64,000 bases of DNA. Origin: Nymphalis io (Eukaryota > Arthropoda > Insecta > Lepidoptera > Nymphalidae). The notes below the pieces were generated by a model. It saw only the letters and a list, made by a program, of their open reading frames with translations. It made no database searches and was not told the origin of the DNA. Where the stretch lies: contig NC_065901.1 of the NCBI RefSeq assembly GCF_905147045.1, positions 5,518,001 to 5,582,000 on the forward strand, given 5' to 3'. The translations under genes and the position numbers were made by a program. Positions 12,300 to 26,069 of the stretch are shown here, in pieces. Within the stretch, counting starts at the first letter, position 1; every line of letters starts with the position of its first letter.

Positions 12300-15200
12300 T
12301 AAATTACATAAGTTGATCTAGTTTACCTGCGTCACCTGGTTCCGAGATCCCGTACAGGCCTAAAACAAATTTTAAAGTTTTCTTTTATAAGTTACGCCGA
12401 TCGATATTTAATTTTCTTTTCATGTCGCAAGCGGTAGAATATTTTAATAAGAAAGTAAACGGAAAAGCGTTGAAAACGACACCATTCAATCGTTTCATTA
12501 AAAATTTATACTTTTAAAAAGTATTTTTTTTTTCAAAATACTAAATTAAAAAATATTAAAATCAAGAGGATAAAATTTTTAGTTCTACCTTTTCTTGAAT
12601 CAAAAATTTAACATTCTGAAAAGTTCATTAAATGCTAATTTCGATCCAGTTAAAAGGGGAAATGGAGATAATCTCGACACTTTTATTTCAGTTTATCTAT
12701 GTAAAATCCTGAGGTAATTACGTATGTACATAATGTAGTTAAATTAATTATTATCCCAGGGATTATAAGGAAAATAACTAAAGAAGAGAAATCAGGCCAG
12801 TGGAGAAGTTGGGCCAACGGATTTACGTGCTTTCCGAGACAACTAAATATTGTTTTGGCCGACATGCTAGCCACCGAATCGATGAGACATTAATACTAAT
12901 AATACAACACTAAGAAATTATATGTCTTGATTTGTATAGCAATTTTTTTGACATTAATAAAACATTCCTGGTAACTAAGTGCAGCGTTAGATTATCTACT
13001 TTTATAAAAGCTACATGCGATATAAACATGTCCTAATAAGATTTCTTATTCTTGAAAATTTTTTTTTTGTTCATTTTTCCTGTTTAACACAAAACTGCAT
13101 TTCAGGCCTCGGTCAGAAGTTTGCTTATTAAAGATTAAGGTTATGTATATCAGACATTAAATAGTTTCAACAAACTGAAAAAGCAACATTTTCTACAAAC
13201 TTGGAATTGAAATCATAATTTATGTTTAAATGTAAGCTTATAAATCAAGTAAAAGTACTACTGAAGAAACCCATTTCAACTTACGTATTACTTTGACGAA
13301 CAGAAAACTTTGAAAACGATAGCGTTACTTTACCGTTTGAGAGTAAATACTTTGGAAGTCTGCATTTTTTTGGCAACAGACCAACATGCAAATAAAACAT
13401 TTGATCTTCTTAAGCGATACTGAATTGCAGGCCTTCGCATTTCTATCTATATTGATGTAAGTTAAATAATATATTTAAAAATAAAAACTCGTACATTTTA
13501 CTGAATTATATAAATAGATCTAGAAGAATTCAGGCGTTCGTGTTTTTATTAAATCCAACCAAGGTATGAAAGAGTCGATAATTAATTCTTAGTTATAAAT
13601 CATAATATATTTATTAAACTAAGATTGCTTATAGCTTATGATAAATGTCAAAATAACGTCCTTACTAATAAAAGTTGTATGGCGGGTGAATTAGATGTAC
13701 ATCGATATTTTTTTCTATCATTAGTAATTTAACATTAAAAATATAGGTAATTCATTGTATATTCAAAATAAGAAGATAAGTTGTACTCAATGTCACACGC
13801 ACAACAGTGTGTGTGACATTAAATCGCAAATCTTGACCGTTTATGAGTAATGCGATAAAAGCAAAAAATTTTAATTAAGAAATTGCAATAAATTATAGCT
13901 AACAGTAACTATATTCGTGTATTAAAATATAAAATATATATGTTTTAATAAGAACAACACGATAAATAAATTTATCTACGGTTTCGTAGACAATGTAAGA
14001 TATTTTAATCATGCGGATAAGATATTGTAGGATGAAACAAACTTTAAAGACACCTGCTGTTTCTGAAACATTGATCGTCAATTTAACTTTTACTTTAATT
14101 GGTCTTTGGTCGGTTGCAGTTGATGACGCAATAGGGGACCAATAAGCCATAGTATTTAGTCACATTAGTTAATATGATTTCTTCAATAGTCAAAAATATA
14201 CGTAAAAAAAAATTTTCTTATTTCAATTTTTAGCACCTTTTGACAGGAAGTGTTTCCCCATTCATGCATACTGGCGTAAGGCCAAGAAGCGACAATAGAG
14301 ACGGATTTTATCATATTCTACCTAAGTGCATACATGACTGCGTTTTAAGCTTGTACGTTTTAACACGAACGTTTCCTTCGTGCATTTACATACTTCATAT
14401 AAAATTACCGTCAAAATGTAAAAGACGTGGTTTATACAGTTTTAATAAAAAATGACTTATTTTATTTACAGTACAATATTCATAACAACGTAATACAAAA
14501 TATATTAGCTTTAAGTATTGTTATATTTATCATTATATTTAAAAAAAAAACCTAATTTAATTATATTGCTAAATATTTTAGTGAATATATACGAAGATAT
14601 CACACAGGGCGTTCAGTAAGATACATATTAGCACAGACGCATCGATCATTATGATTGTTTTTTAAGTAATTTATTTGGTTCTAAAGTACAAATTGTGTTT
14701 AAATTTTATTAAGAGCAGCATAAAGAACATGCTTTAAAAATTTACTTTGCTAGTAAGCTGGCTTATTATGTTTTAATATTTATAAAACCGTTTGAAGTCG
14801 GTGCTAAGTCCTTGAATCTTTTTTTATTATTAATTGAGCTTTACATATTTATTTATTGTTTGATTCGCTCCGTTAACTGCGAATTTATCAAACATTATAA
14901 GAATAATAAATATTTACACCTAAATATATCATTAGAACAAATATTCTTATTGTTATAAATTATATTGCAATTATTTTGGGTCTTCGTATTAGCAGCGGTG
15001 GATCCCGCCTTCACATTTTTAAATACCGCATCACTTGGTCAGAAACATGTAAGCTTTTATCGCAATAAAAAGTTTCATTTTTATATTTTTACTTTAATCA
15101 ATTAGTTAATTAAACAAAATATCAAAGAAAACTGAACTACATATTTATGACCAAAAGTTTCAACCGTGTACCAGGAAAGGAAAATTATCAAGAGAAAATT

Positions 15201-15680
15201 TTGGCTATTTTTAATATGAAAATTTATTATGACTTTATTATTTTATTTGCTAAATTCTTATTATTATTTAAAATGTCATTATAATAATCAAAAATAAAGA
15301 AAACTTTTCTTAAATAAATTGCAAGGAAATCGTAGAATTGTAATAAAAAAAAAGTTATAATGTTGTACACGATTCAATTTATTTACATTACTTAAATAAA
15401 TAAGTAGTTACTTAATAATAAATAGTAAATTACACACACACTCATCATTTCATTTTGAGTCTTCTATCGTTAAAATATAACAAATAAAGAGCCCTCTTTA
15501 TGTCGCAATACTGAATTAAAGATCATTCATGTACTCGTCAAAACTCACAACTCCATTGTTGGTAATAAAGTTTTATATCAAAACACAGACTTCTATTATT
15601 TAATAAAATATGTGCTGTCACGCTTCACTGCCTCGAGAATGAGTATTTTGATGAAAGTGTTTTAGCACAAACAAAAACAA
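12300..15680. other. AT-rich non-coding, probably intron
   Basis: Several short open frames (around 12.7, 13.9 and 14.3 kb) lack coding bias, domains or splice support. Nothing else recognised apart from the inverted repeat at 13.8 kb. Confidence 0.5.
13788..13821. repeat. Imperfect inverted repeat
   Basis: ATGTCACACGCAC and TGTGTGTGACAT pair around AACAG with one mismatch. Confidence 0.7.
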
Positions 15681-15733
15681 TTTAAAAACATTACAAAAAG
15701 AACTAGGTCAGTTCTTTTTGTAATGTTTTTAAA
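15681..15733. repeat. Perfect inverted repeat, 24-bp arms
   Basis: Arms 15681-15704 and 15710-15733 are exact reverse complements with the 5-base spacer AGGTC. No known transposon is recognised around it. In an insect this is not a bacterial-type terminator. Confidence 0.9.
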
Positions 15734-15797
15734 AGGATTTTTTCTATTTTAACTTAAGAAGTATTTCAAAGTCAGGAACAATGTTATGTCCCGTATC

Positions 15798-16092
15798 CGT
15801 AACAGCCTATGAATGTCCCACTGCTGGGCTGAAGGCCTCCCCCCCCTTTTTGAGGAGAAGGTTTGGAGCTTATTCCACCACGCTGCTCCAGTGCGGGTTG
15901 GTGGAATACACGTGTGGCAGAATTTCAGTGAAATTAGACAGGTTTCCACACGATGTTTTCCTTCACCGTAAAGCACGAGATGAATTATAATCACAAACTA
16001 AGCACATGAAAATTCATTGATGTTTGCCCGGGTTTGAACCCACGATCATCGGTTAAGATTCACGCGTTCTTACCACTGGGCCATCTCGGCTT
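15798..16092 (-). mobile_element. SINE family A, full length
   Basis: A complete, little-decayed copy: tail GTAACAGCC at the left, GTCCCACTGCTGGGC, then the tRNA-like head with B box at about 16025-16040 and A box at 16073-16088. It would be transcribed by RNA polymerase III from the right. The open frames on either strand inside it are shadows. Confidence 0.85.
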
Positions 16093-16852
16093 ATATAATT
16101 ATGTGACGTCCACTTATTTGTTATTATGAGGAATCACTATTTATTGTACTTGTATTCACGTTATTTAAACTAAGATAAATATAGATTTCGTTTGGTCTAA
16201 AACAAAAATAGTATATTTTTTAATATTTTTAAATGAAATTGAAATTAATCAAATAATAAATCAAATAACTTAATTCTAAGTGAATCACTTTAAGCACTTG
16301 TTGCTTTGTTGTGATTTTGTTGTCCGACATAAAAAAACAAAACTTATAAGATCAGTTTAATTTCTATATATCTGTTGCAGCATTTTTCATCCAAAACGCA
16401 GGTTAAATATTTATGTTCTTACTCTAAACTCTTAACTAGATCTAATACGACAAATTCATTAAAAAAATTATGTTAAATTTCAAATCTTTCGGCGACAAAG
16501 TCTTTATCTTTAGAATCATTAGCGAGTTTCACTTATAAGTTTTTCAACTATATTTAATCACGACTTTGAAACAGCTGAAAATACACCAAAAGAAAGTTTA
16601 TTGCACCGCGATAAGGAAAGAAGAAGTAATTATTTTGGCACATTTTAATTCATATTTTTACACTCCGAGAATATTTTGAATTTCGAATTTTAATTAAGGT
16701 TAAAAAAAATCAAATAATATGTAAGAAACAGGAGTTATTTCTTTTATACTTTCGCTCCGGACCGTGGGGCCTAAAAAGCTTTAATCCTTATCCTTATTAC
16801 CCTAGCTTATTCATTACCCGTGAAATTGAAACACAGTTGTGTATAGTAATGA

Positions 16853-16897
16853 CGTTTGGCGGTAGAATAACTCATGAACAATTAATAACACCAACCC
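16853..16897 (-). mobile_element. Family C fragment
   Basis: TTTGGCGGTAGAATAACTCATGA matches the part of family C near its 5' end. Confidence 0.35.
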
Positions 16898-16944
16898 AGA
16901 TAATACCTAAATCTATACCTGTATATAATATATGAGAGCTATGT

Positions 16945-17210
16945 TAGAAGACGAATCTTAACCGATGATTCCAAGTTCAATCCCAAACAAGCATCACTGA
17001 ATTATCATATGCGTTTTTTATGTTTTTAACTCATCTCGCCCGCTATGATGAAGCCAAAAATCGTGAGAAAACCTGCATATGACAGATGAAAATCTGACAT
17101 TTATGAAAGAGTGGTGGAGTAAGCTCTAAGCTTTCATCTCAAAAATGGAGAGCCTTAAAGGAGACCTTAGCCCATTAGTAGGACATTTACGGGCTGGGTT
17201 ACTCTTGGTA
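16945..17210 (+). mobile_element. SINE family A, decayed copy
   Basis: ATCTTAACCGATGATTCC, a damaged B box (AAGTTCAATCCC), CATCACTGAATTATCATATGC, GTGGTGGAGTAAGCTC and CCTTAGCCCATTAGTAGGAC are in family order on the plus strand. Confidence 0.6.
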
Positions 17211-17214
17211 GAAA

Positions 17215-20200
17215 ATATATACCTTTATGTTATAAGCTTTTCTAACCCAGAAATTTATTGCAGTAATTTTTTTAATTAAATATAAAATTATCTTATCAAA
17301 TATTTTTATTTTATTTCATAATTGGCATTAACACGATGCGAGCGAGTTATAATTCGAATGTTGCTTTAATACAGTATTTCAGAAATACTTTAGCATGAAA
17401 ATTTTGTTTTCCTTTCGGGTCAACGTCAATTCTTTTTGTGCAGAATTCTGTAAATGCTGAATATTTATTCGACTAGAAACTATAGCGGTGCATTGATGAT
17501 ATTGGAATTATATCCATTTCTTGGTAAGCAAGGAATTTCTAAACATTGTTTCAAATAGTGTTTATATTCATACGTAAATAAATATGGAGTAGATACGAAC
17601 TTTTTACTAAAGATTGCTTTAGTGGAGAAATTGTTTTTTCGAGCCGCTTAAAGTCATAATCAACACAAAAGGTAATATATTAAAGTAGAAATAAGAAGAT
17701 TATTTCAATAAAATGTTAAGATTCTATTAAAATAAATTCAATTTGATATTTATTTAATAGCTCATCCACGCAGTTTCAAGTAAGTCTCAATAAATAAATT
17801 ATTTAACTCAAAAAGATTTAATAAAATTAAATAAGCAGATCCTGAGATTAGCACGTTTAACAAACACACTTCTTAGTTTTATATAACAATATCAATAAAA
17901 CAATCTTTTTTCTAAGGCGGTCTGAAAGAAATTTCATAGTACCAAACGCCTACCTAATTATTGCGCAATTTGTATTTGTATCTTTGAGATGTTCACAACT
18001 TAAATATTTTATATTAAGCTGACACGAAACAAATTTGATTCTCAAACTAAGTTAGAAATGAGACGGTAATGGAAATGGTCCGGTCCAGACGAACAGTTTT
18101 ATAGGAATTTCTTGTTTATTACTGCATATTTCAAATCAAAGTTATAATGTAATCTTATATTTAAAATTTAGAAGATTTGAGAATTGTTTTACTATAATAT
18201 TTACTTTTAATTTATGGAATTATAATAAAGAAATCTTAAGGTATATTTTGCATTGAATCTTACGTTATTATATTTTACACTATTCACTTCAGCTTAAAAA
18301 TAAAATTGATATTGTCGATAAGAGCATAAATGGAAAAGCTATCTGGTTAGTATACCGTTTTATCTATCATTGTTAGCACAAAGGAGTGCCTGTCAGTTTT
18401 AAAGGATTTCGGACCCTATTTAAACAACATTTGTAAATACACTTAGTTCATCTAGATAAATTGAAAGACTATTAAAGATATTGTTATATCATTAGCTTTG
18501 ATATTTCCAGATAATTCTTTGAATTACATGTTTGTTAAATCATAATCGATAATGATTATAGTGAATTATAATTTTAAAAAAAATACATTTCAGTTTTTAG
18601 GTTGTTCCTCTGTATTATTATTACAAATAAACAATATTTTAAATTAAATATTTATTTTATTGAATATAAGAAAAGTGGTAAATAAATATCTGAAAGTATT
18701 GACAGTGATTTTTGCATATTTTATTTTCAGTAGAATCAGAACTTGCAAAAATGAGAAGTGCTACCCGTTTTATGCATTATATTTTAGGGTACGTGTACAT
18801 TCTTAGTCGGTCTTAGTCTTAGATACTTATAGTAACACACACAAATGGCTTGATTTAAAAAAAAGCTGTTAGATGTGATTAAGGTATGCCTTGAGAGCAG
18901 AAGAAATTATTAGAAAATGTAAAATGTGGTTTGAATTTTTATTAAATGAATACATAAATAATTATTCTTTGAATTAATAAAGCAAACGATTACACTGAAA
19001 AACAAAAAATGCTATTTCACATAAAAACATGACTTACAAAAACTTATTTAATATATATCAACCAAAAATATATTTATTTTATTTAAATTACAACCTATTT
19101 TAATGAAAGTATACCAGAATGTTACATTTCTTATCAAATTAATTATTATTATTATTGATTATAATAATTAATTCAAAAATCCAAGTCAAGTATCAAGGTT
19201 ACATTTCAACAAAGAAAGTCTGTAATGTAAAGTAAAGAGAGCCATTGAATCACGGAAAGTCGATAAAATTAAATTTTAATAATATGTATTACCTATTTTG
19301 CACAGCTCACATCATAAATTTTTAATCACAGGTCTGCGGTATTACAAAATCACAGTTTACCCATATGTTACACCCATATTACACATATTTCCTATAATAA
19401 CTTTCCCTAATTATATTTGTCAGTAAGAAATTAAACAAGGACTGTAATGATCATTTTGTTTGTAATTTTCAGTTCTGAAATACATATTTTTTAGTGGGGC
19501 AAAAATGACTCCATGAATTGTTAAGGGCTTAGAAAGGCCGGAGTCAATACACTGAATTGGCTTCCAACACTTGCCATGGGATTCGACTGTAACATTAATA
19601 AGTTAGTTATAAAATCTTTTTTAAATGCAAGTTTTGGTTTAGCATGATACAATACCAACAATAAAAAAAAAACTGTAAAATTTCGAGTCATCGGTTGGTT
19701 GTAAATAAAAATTAAAAAAAATAATAATCGGTTGCTTTATTTAATTTAAGCACATTTTCAGTCATCGGTTTGTGTTCAATCTAGTCTAATATTTGGCCCT
19801 ATTGAAACTGAAGAGATGCCGAGCCTCTGATGAAAAACTGATTCACAAGATTGACATGATAGATAAAATTGACACTTATTTCGAGGGCTTAAATATCGCT
19901 AATGTAGTTGAACATTTCGGTCGCAAATCTTGAAACGAAGACTGACACTAAACCTGTATTTAGAGGACATTCACCTCGAAACACGCAAACATTTCAGCAA
20001 ATCTATTCTATAAAGAGAAATGTTGACACTATCTATGTTCGAACCGTTCGTAAAATATCGAAAAGCGATTTAAGGTTATAAAAATTTTGATGTATGCTTT
20101 AAATATTATAATAATTGTATTCAAAGTCACATATCACTTTTCGGCTTATAATAATGGAGTTTCGATTTTGTTGGCAGAATACCTCGACTACACAACGACT

Positions 20201-21454
20201 ACGAACACGTTTCATAAGGGCAACCATTTATTTACATACTTATTAAACAAACAAATTGTAAGCCTTGCGAAACCATTACTAAAATTTGAAAATCCTGGTG
20301 AAGAGATAGACGATAACAAAATGTTAGATACCTTTGAAAATTATTAATGCTTAAAAATAACGTAATATCCTTACTTTTTTTGTCATACTTTAAATTTTCT
20401 ACATTTATTTTAGAAAATTTTACAATACATATAAAACCTAACTGAGTTCTATTTTAAGTGCCTTTCTCGTATTTTAGTTGATTTTTGATATTGTTTGTAT
20501 GGCATACATCAGATAATATAACCCTTTACTGCTTTGTATTAATAAATATAATAAAATCAATAACTTCTAATGTTTTATGTTAATAATAATAAAACTATCA
20601 TATATATTAGTTCTAAATGCAAATTTTATTCAAACTATCTATAGAAATAATGTGGTAATTTCTATGGAACTTCGCGCACATTTTCATGTTAATTAGCGTG
20701 ATAATGTTGTTATGTTCAATAAATTACTCGCACGAACTGTTCTACTATTAATTATTATTTGTTACAATTATGTTATACGTTGTGCTTAATGAGGGTCGTT
20801 GACCTCATGATTTATGACAAAAGACTGCTCTATCTCTGATTTGAAATTTGAACTTTTTGAAGCTAAGCTACCTTAGCCGAGCAAACTTGCCATAATAAGA
20901 TGCAGTCATCTTTATCTATAGTCATTAGTATCTATAGCATTTCTTACATTAATGTCAAAGTCAGTCACTCACACGACAGTAAGATACAAAAACATAATCA
21001 GTATTTTGTTTTTATTAAAACTGTCTCGCAAATCTTTAACTGAAATAGAAGGTGTTATTTGGCAGGGCGCCAATTAATAAATATGCGGTTCTTACTCAGA
21101 ACCTTCTAGAACAAAGTCATTGTACTGTGTTTATTTTTAGTTTAGTATAAATACAAGCTACTGTAATTTTACTTTATATATACATGAAATGATAGTGCAC
21201 ATGCAGATACAATTATTTTGACTATCTCCTGGGAAATAACAGATTGTCGAGATACAAAGTAAAAGTCGTTGTCATAACGATTTAAATAAAATACATAAAA
21301 TGTTTGGGATGAGCTCAGGGAGACATGAATGATACATTCAAAAATTTAGTGTCCGTATAAGACTTAAAAATTTCAAAAGTATTATAATTTCTGACGCAGC
21401 TCTTATATATACTGTTCACATAATAAATTAATAATAAGAAATAAATATAATTTA
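17215..21454. other. AT-rich non-coding, probably intron
   Basis: The 86-codon frame at 20087-20347 shows no recognisable domain and has the composition of chance ORFs. No repeat family identified. Confidence 0.5.
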
Positions 21455-21598
21455 ATTTAAAAAAACCCGATGAGTTTCTTTCGCCGGTTCTTTTCAGGTC
21501 TGAGGTGTTTATTTCCGGTGGTAGATTTATGACAATCAATAAGCAAGTGTAACCCTTCTATATTGAATAAATATTTTTGACTTTGACTTTGACATCTG
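21455..21598 (+). mobile_element. LINE 3' UTR fragment with (TTTGAC)n tail
   Basis: The block GATGAGTTTCTTTCGCCGG, TCTGAGGTG, GGTGGTAGA and TGAATAAA ends in repeats of TTTGAC. I know this as a common lepidopteran non-LTR retrotransposon end; the short tandem tail instead of poly(A) fits that. No coding part is left. Confidence 0.5.
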
Positions 21599-22394
21599 AC
21601 TTATAATCCTAAAATTTGTAGAAAAGGGTTTTTTTAAAGCTTACTATTAGCTCTCACGTACATAGGGAAAGGAAGTAACGTCACAAATGAGGAAACATTT
21701 TAAAGCATAGCTTTACGAAAAGATCTTTTAGCATATGTTCATCGATAATATACACTAAAAGCAAAATGTGATACTTCAAGTAGCTTCATACCTAAAGGTA
21801 TCAAGCCAATCTTTCCCCCTCCTATTATAATAGTTGTGATAGAATTTACAGAACAGATTGTTACAAAAAAATAACAATCTAAAGTTTTATTTCACGACAT
21901 TTTAGTGTAATAAAAAGATAATAATCAAAAAACATTATATAAAATAATATTGTGATGTTAAAAAGCTTTATCATGAAATAAGTCTTTGGGTTTGAATATC
22001 GTCAAGAGATCTTTTGGATCGCCATCGCTGTCAGCAGAACAGAAACTTCGTATTGAATTTTCTACTATGCATTTACCCCTGGACATATAATATTATATAT
22101 ATGTAAATAGTTTAAAGTCTATAACACTCGTATGGGCAATGTAAACAAGACGTATGAAAAAGTGATTATGTTACCTGAAATGATGCCGTAATCAGTTAAA
22201 AAAAAGTTCTTTTTTTCAATAAACTGTCGACGTTATTTTTATAGTTACACAAACAATTGTGTATTTATGGCATGTGTCTTTGTTTCTTAAATTACAGGAT
22301 ATGATTTTATTTATGTTTTTGGTAAGTTAAACTTTTTTAGGATACGATAAAAAAAACCTATACAATTTTAATTTCTATAATAATATAAATATAA

Positions 22395-22432
22395 TAATAA
22401 TTAAAACCGGGCGAAGTCGCGGGCGAATACTA
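22395..22432 (+). mobile_element. Possible Helitron-like 3' end
   Basis: ACCGGGCGAAGTCGCGGGCG followed closely by CTAGT has the GC hairpin plus CTAG layout of a Helitron 3' end. Related but decayed ends are at 5437-5470 (minus strand), 11935-11965 and 52655-52680. Confidence 0.35.
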
Positions 22433-22574
22433 GTAACCTTATAAATTTGTAAGCTACATTTTTGTACTCTTTTAATAAAACAAAGTTACAAATGGAATTT
22501 TTTTTATTTCATTATATTTTTCCATAGCTGTTGATAAGTATTTCAGTAAAAACTCGTAATTAATGGACAAAAAG

Positions 22575-22790
22575 GTTCCTTTAAAGGTTTGAAGTTTATT
22601 TCGCCACGTTGCTCTATGAGTGTTCGTATATAAAATATACATAAGGCAGTTTTATACGCTATAATATTATGTTTCCTCACGTTATTATTTTTTTTACGGA
22701 AAACAATTATTTACTTTAATGAGCTTGCCTGGTTTTGAACCGGCGATATTTCAGGTTAAGGTTTAAGGGCTATTTCACTGGGTCATGTTT
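22575..22790 (-). mobile_element. SINE family A, decayed copy
   Basis: TTTCGCCACGTTGCTC, TTTCCTCACG, GCTTGCCTGGTTTTGAACC (B box) and TTTCACTGGGTCAT (A box) are in family order, read on the minus strand, with large losses. Confidence 0.55.
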
Positions 22791-23477
22791 GCAATATATT
22801 TATTTACGCAAAACTTTTCGGGCGGAAAATCTTGAAACTATAAAAATCGATATTATTTATGGCAAGGCTTGAACAATGACTAACGACTGCGTTTCCATAA
22901 CAAAAAGAAGCTAAAATACTGATTGCGATCTTGGCGCAAGGGAGGTGCCAAGTTTGTAATAAATGGGAGAAAAATCGGAGTTCCTCCGCAGAGACTATGA
23001 CTTTTTTAGAAATGGCAAAATAGATTACGTATACTCGTTGATACAATACGACTACCTTGTGAATGTTTGTACGATTCGATTCTGATAAGCTCTAGATTTG
23101 TTAGTGAAAAAACAACTAAAAAAATGTTAACATATTTTTCTTGTTTTACTTTCTTTAATATAAAAGGAGTCTGTCCACAAAACATAGTTTTTATAACACG
23201 TCGAATAAATTAAATTAAAATCAATGTCATAATTTCTATCCGATATCATAAAAAATTAAAAAAAGACATTCGTGCATAAATTATATGTATCTATTAAAGA
23301 TTACTTTCCAATGTCTGTGAGAATTAATAATAAGAAGTACTGTCGCATTAAAAAAAAATTGAATAACCTTTCTACGTGTTTTACTAGGAAACACGCCACT
23401 CAGGCTATTATTTTTAAATTATAAAAATTTCCATAATAATTATTTATTAATATCGATGACATAAATTCTTCTTCGCA

Positions 23478-23845
23478 CTCTTGTCAGAGCGGCCATGGTC
23501 GTCATGTAGTGTCACAATTGTTCGGTGCAGATGTTATTCGCCTTACGAGCGTTTGACATTGTCCGTTATGTGGTGAGCCTGGGGTTGCAAGTCGTCTCTT
23601 GGCGGTCATTTGACCGCCAACAGACAACTTTATTTAGTCGGTCAATTGTATGGGCATCCTTCCACAAGATCTGGTGCTATCCACCTTGCCTTAAAGGACA
23701 ACGTTATCTATGGAGTCATTTCCTTGCCGGGAGACATGTCCAAAGAATTTCCGATCCTCTAAAAAATGTATCAGAAACAGACACTGACACCAGAGAAGTT
23801 ATGAATGGAAGGCAAGAATTGGATGGAATATTATATATTTAGTAA
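23478..23845 (-). mobile_element. Decayed non-LTR retrotransposon C-terminal fragment
   Basis: Translated on the minus strand with stops ignored, the block reads RKFFGHVSRQGNDSIDNVVL, then GKVD, a decayed GR-PIQLTD, and near the end RRITSAPNN. This matches the usual insect LINE ORF2 tail (FFGHV-R, GKV-G-R-RGR-P-RWTDQI). Several stops and indels show it is old. The plus-strand open frame over it (23525-23842) is a shadow. A 10-bp perfect hairpin lies inside it at 23599-23620. Confidence 0.65.
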
Positions 23846-24798
23846 AGATTTTTCTACTATTACTCCAACTGCGAACGGAACAAAGAGTAATGAGAAAAAA
23901 AAACAGATATTGTCAAAAGCAAAGAAATTATTAATCTTTTATCAATTCTTCCATTGCTTTTTATATTATTTGTGATAAAATATTATATTATCATCAACCC
24001 ATTTTATTTAACAAAATTTAAAAGACAATTTTTTTCTACTCCCTCTTAATTTTAAAAATAGGAAACAAACCTCTTTTAAATACACCATTCAGCATTTTTA
24101 CTTTTCTCACGAGAAAAAAACTTAAGCAATTCAACCACAAGCAGGCTCTCACAATACACGTTTAAAGTGATGAGAACTTAAATATACAGCCTCGTCTTGA
24201 AGAAGTCAGTGTTCGTTTTATAACATTTCTTAAAACATCTTTAATAGATATTTAAAAATTTAAACTTCAGTTATTGAGTTAAACTTTCTGTTTGCTTAAT
24301 ATATTAAAGGACTTAACAATATAATTATATATTATAATTCAATAGAGATTCGATCTTTGAAATGGTAGAAGAAAGGATTCTTCGAAATTTTGAGTTCTAT
24401 TTACACCAGTAAATCGTCAACTACATTCAACCCGTTCAATACCTTTATTATTCGAATAAATATAAATGCTAAGTTCAAAAACTATGATAAAAAGCAAGGA
24501 GTTCACGTCTGTTTATTTCCAAACAGTACATATAAATTTAATTGTGTAATATGAACATAATATTTATTTGACAAAAGGAGTAACTTGTTAGTTATCAGTT
24601 CTTCTCCATGTAAACTTTAGTAGCATTGCATTCGAAACGTGACGATTTAAAAGGGCTCATAATAATCTACTTCAAGAAAGTGTATTTTGAATAAATAATA
24701 ATAATAATAATGTTCATAAAAAAGATCTTAAACAATTAGAAGAAGAGCTGGTGTCTGAGTTAGAACATGTCTGAGGTAAACATGAACTTTAGTATTAC

Positions 24799-25100
24799 AG
24801 TAACAGCCTGTGAATGTCTCACTGCTGGGCTAAGGCCTCCTCTCCCTTTTTGAGAAGAAGGTTTTGAAGCTTATTTCACCTCGCTGTTCCAATGCGGGTT
24901 GGTGGAATACACATGTGGCAGAATTTCAATAAAATTAGAGACATGCAGGGTTCCTAACGATGTTTTCCTTCACCGTTAAACACAAGATGAATTATAATCA
25001 CAAATTAAGCACGTGAAAATTCAGTGGTTCTTGCCCCGGCTTGAACCCACGACCATCGGTTAAGATTCACGCGCTCTTACCACTGGGCCATCTCGGCTTT
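24799..25100 (-). mobile_element. SINE family A, full length with target-site duplication
   Basis: A complete copy flanked by ACTTTAGTATTAC (24786-24798) and ACTTTAATATTAC (25101-25113), a 13-bp duplication with one mismatch. The head with A and B boxes is at the right. Confidence 0.9.
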
Positions 25101-25914
25101 ACTTTAATATTACATCATTTACATTATAGTTATAGTATGTACAGTTCTTTAGGTATAGGGTTATTATCACGTTTTTGGTATTAGACATACATCTTGTGTC
25201 AATAACATTAAGTTTTTTTGTTATTTCTGATATTGAACTAAATTATTGCTAGTATATAACTTTATGCAGAAGTAAACATGTATTTAGTGAATAAAAACGA
25301 ATCTCTTCATTAATAAAGCATGAACACTTCTAAGGAATACTAAAATACCAGTTTAATCAATAACATTCATACATACGCGGGACTTGAAAACGTATAATTT
25401 ATATATGTACCTAAACTATATATACCTAAAACATATATTATATTTGAAATCTTTGCGTATATTCTATGTAAATTATCAAATCCGTTTGTTTGTCAGAATT
25501 TTGTTCACAAACATGTATCAAGCTAAATAAAATCAGAACATTTGAATAAATTTCCTTATTCAAATAAATAATTTAAATTTTATAAAATATAAGCCTTATC
25601 TCTGTATGTACATATAATTCTACTTAAGTTAATAATAGCATTAATTTGTATTGTAAATTGTAGGGATATATTTTTAAAATATTTAGGGAATCGATGTTAC
25701 ATTATAAAACAATATACACGTCAGAATTTACTATAAACATAATAATTAAATATATATATATATCAAAATCTTCGCAATTCAAACAATTTCAAACAATTTC
25801 TTCCCAATTATGACATAAAATTATAATCTAATCTGGCTTTGTTGACATTACGAAAAATAAATGAGAATAGGTTCTTAAAATCACACTGGCATCATCATTT
25901 TAGAAGATTAAATT

Positions 25915-26065
25915 AACTGGATACCTACAACTGGTTCGGAGCGTACATTTAATTGAAATGAACCGTCACAGAACTCGGTAGTTACTCTTTTATGGTCTGT
26001 AATTAAGACCCATATATTACTATGCCACCTCCCTTACAAACTTCGATAAGAACAACGGGGTACTT
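25915..26065 (+). mobile_element. Possible old LINE 3' fragment
   Basis: A locally GC-richer block with ACTCGGTAGTTACTCTTTT resembles a frequent lepidopteran LINE tail. It is much decayed and has no clear ends. Confidence 0.3.
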
Positions 26066-26069
26066 TATT

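Noticed and set aside
20087..20347. 86-codon open frame as a gene
   Set aside because: Composition is that of AT-rich chance frames; no domain, splice signal or homologous motif is visible.
23525..23842. 105-codon plus-strand frame as a gene
   Set aside because: The opposite strand carries recognisable LINE ORF2 tail motifs, so this frame is a shadow.
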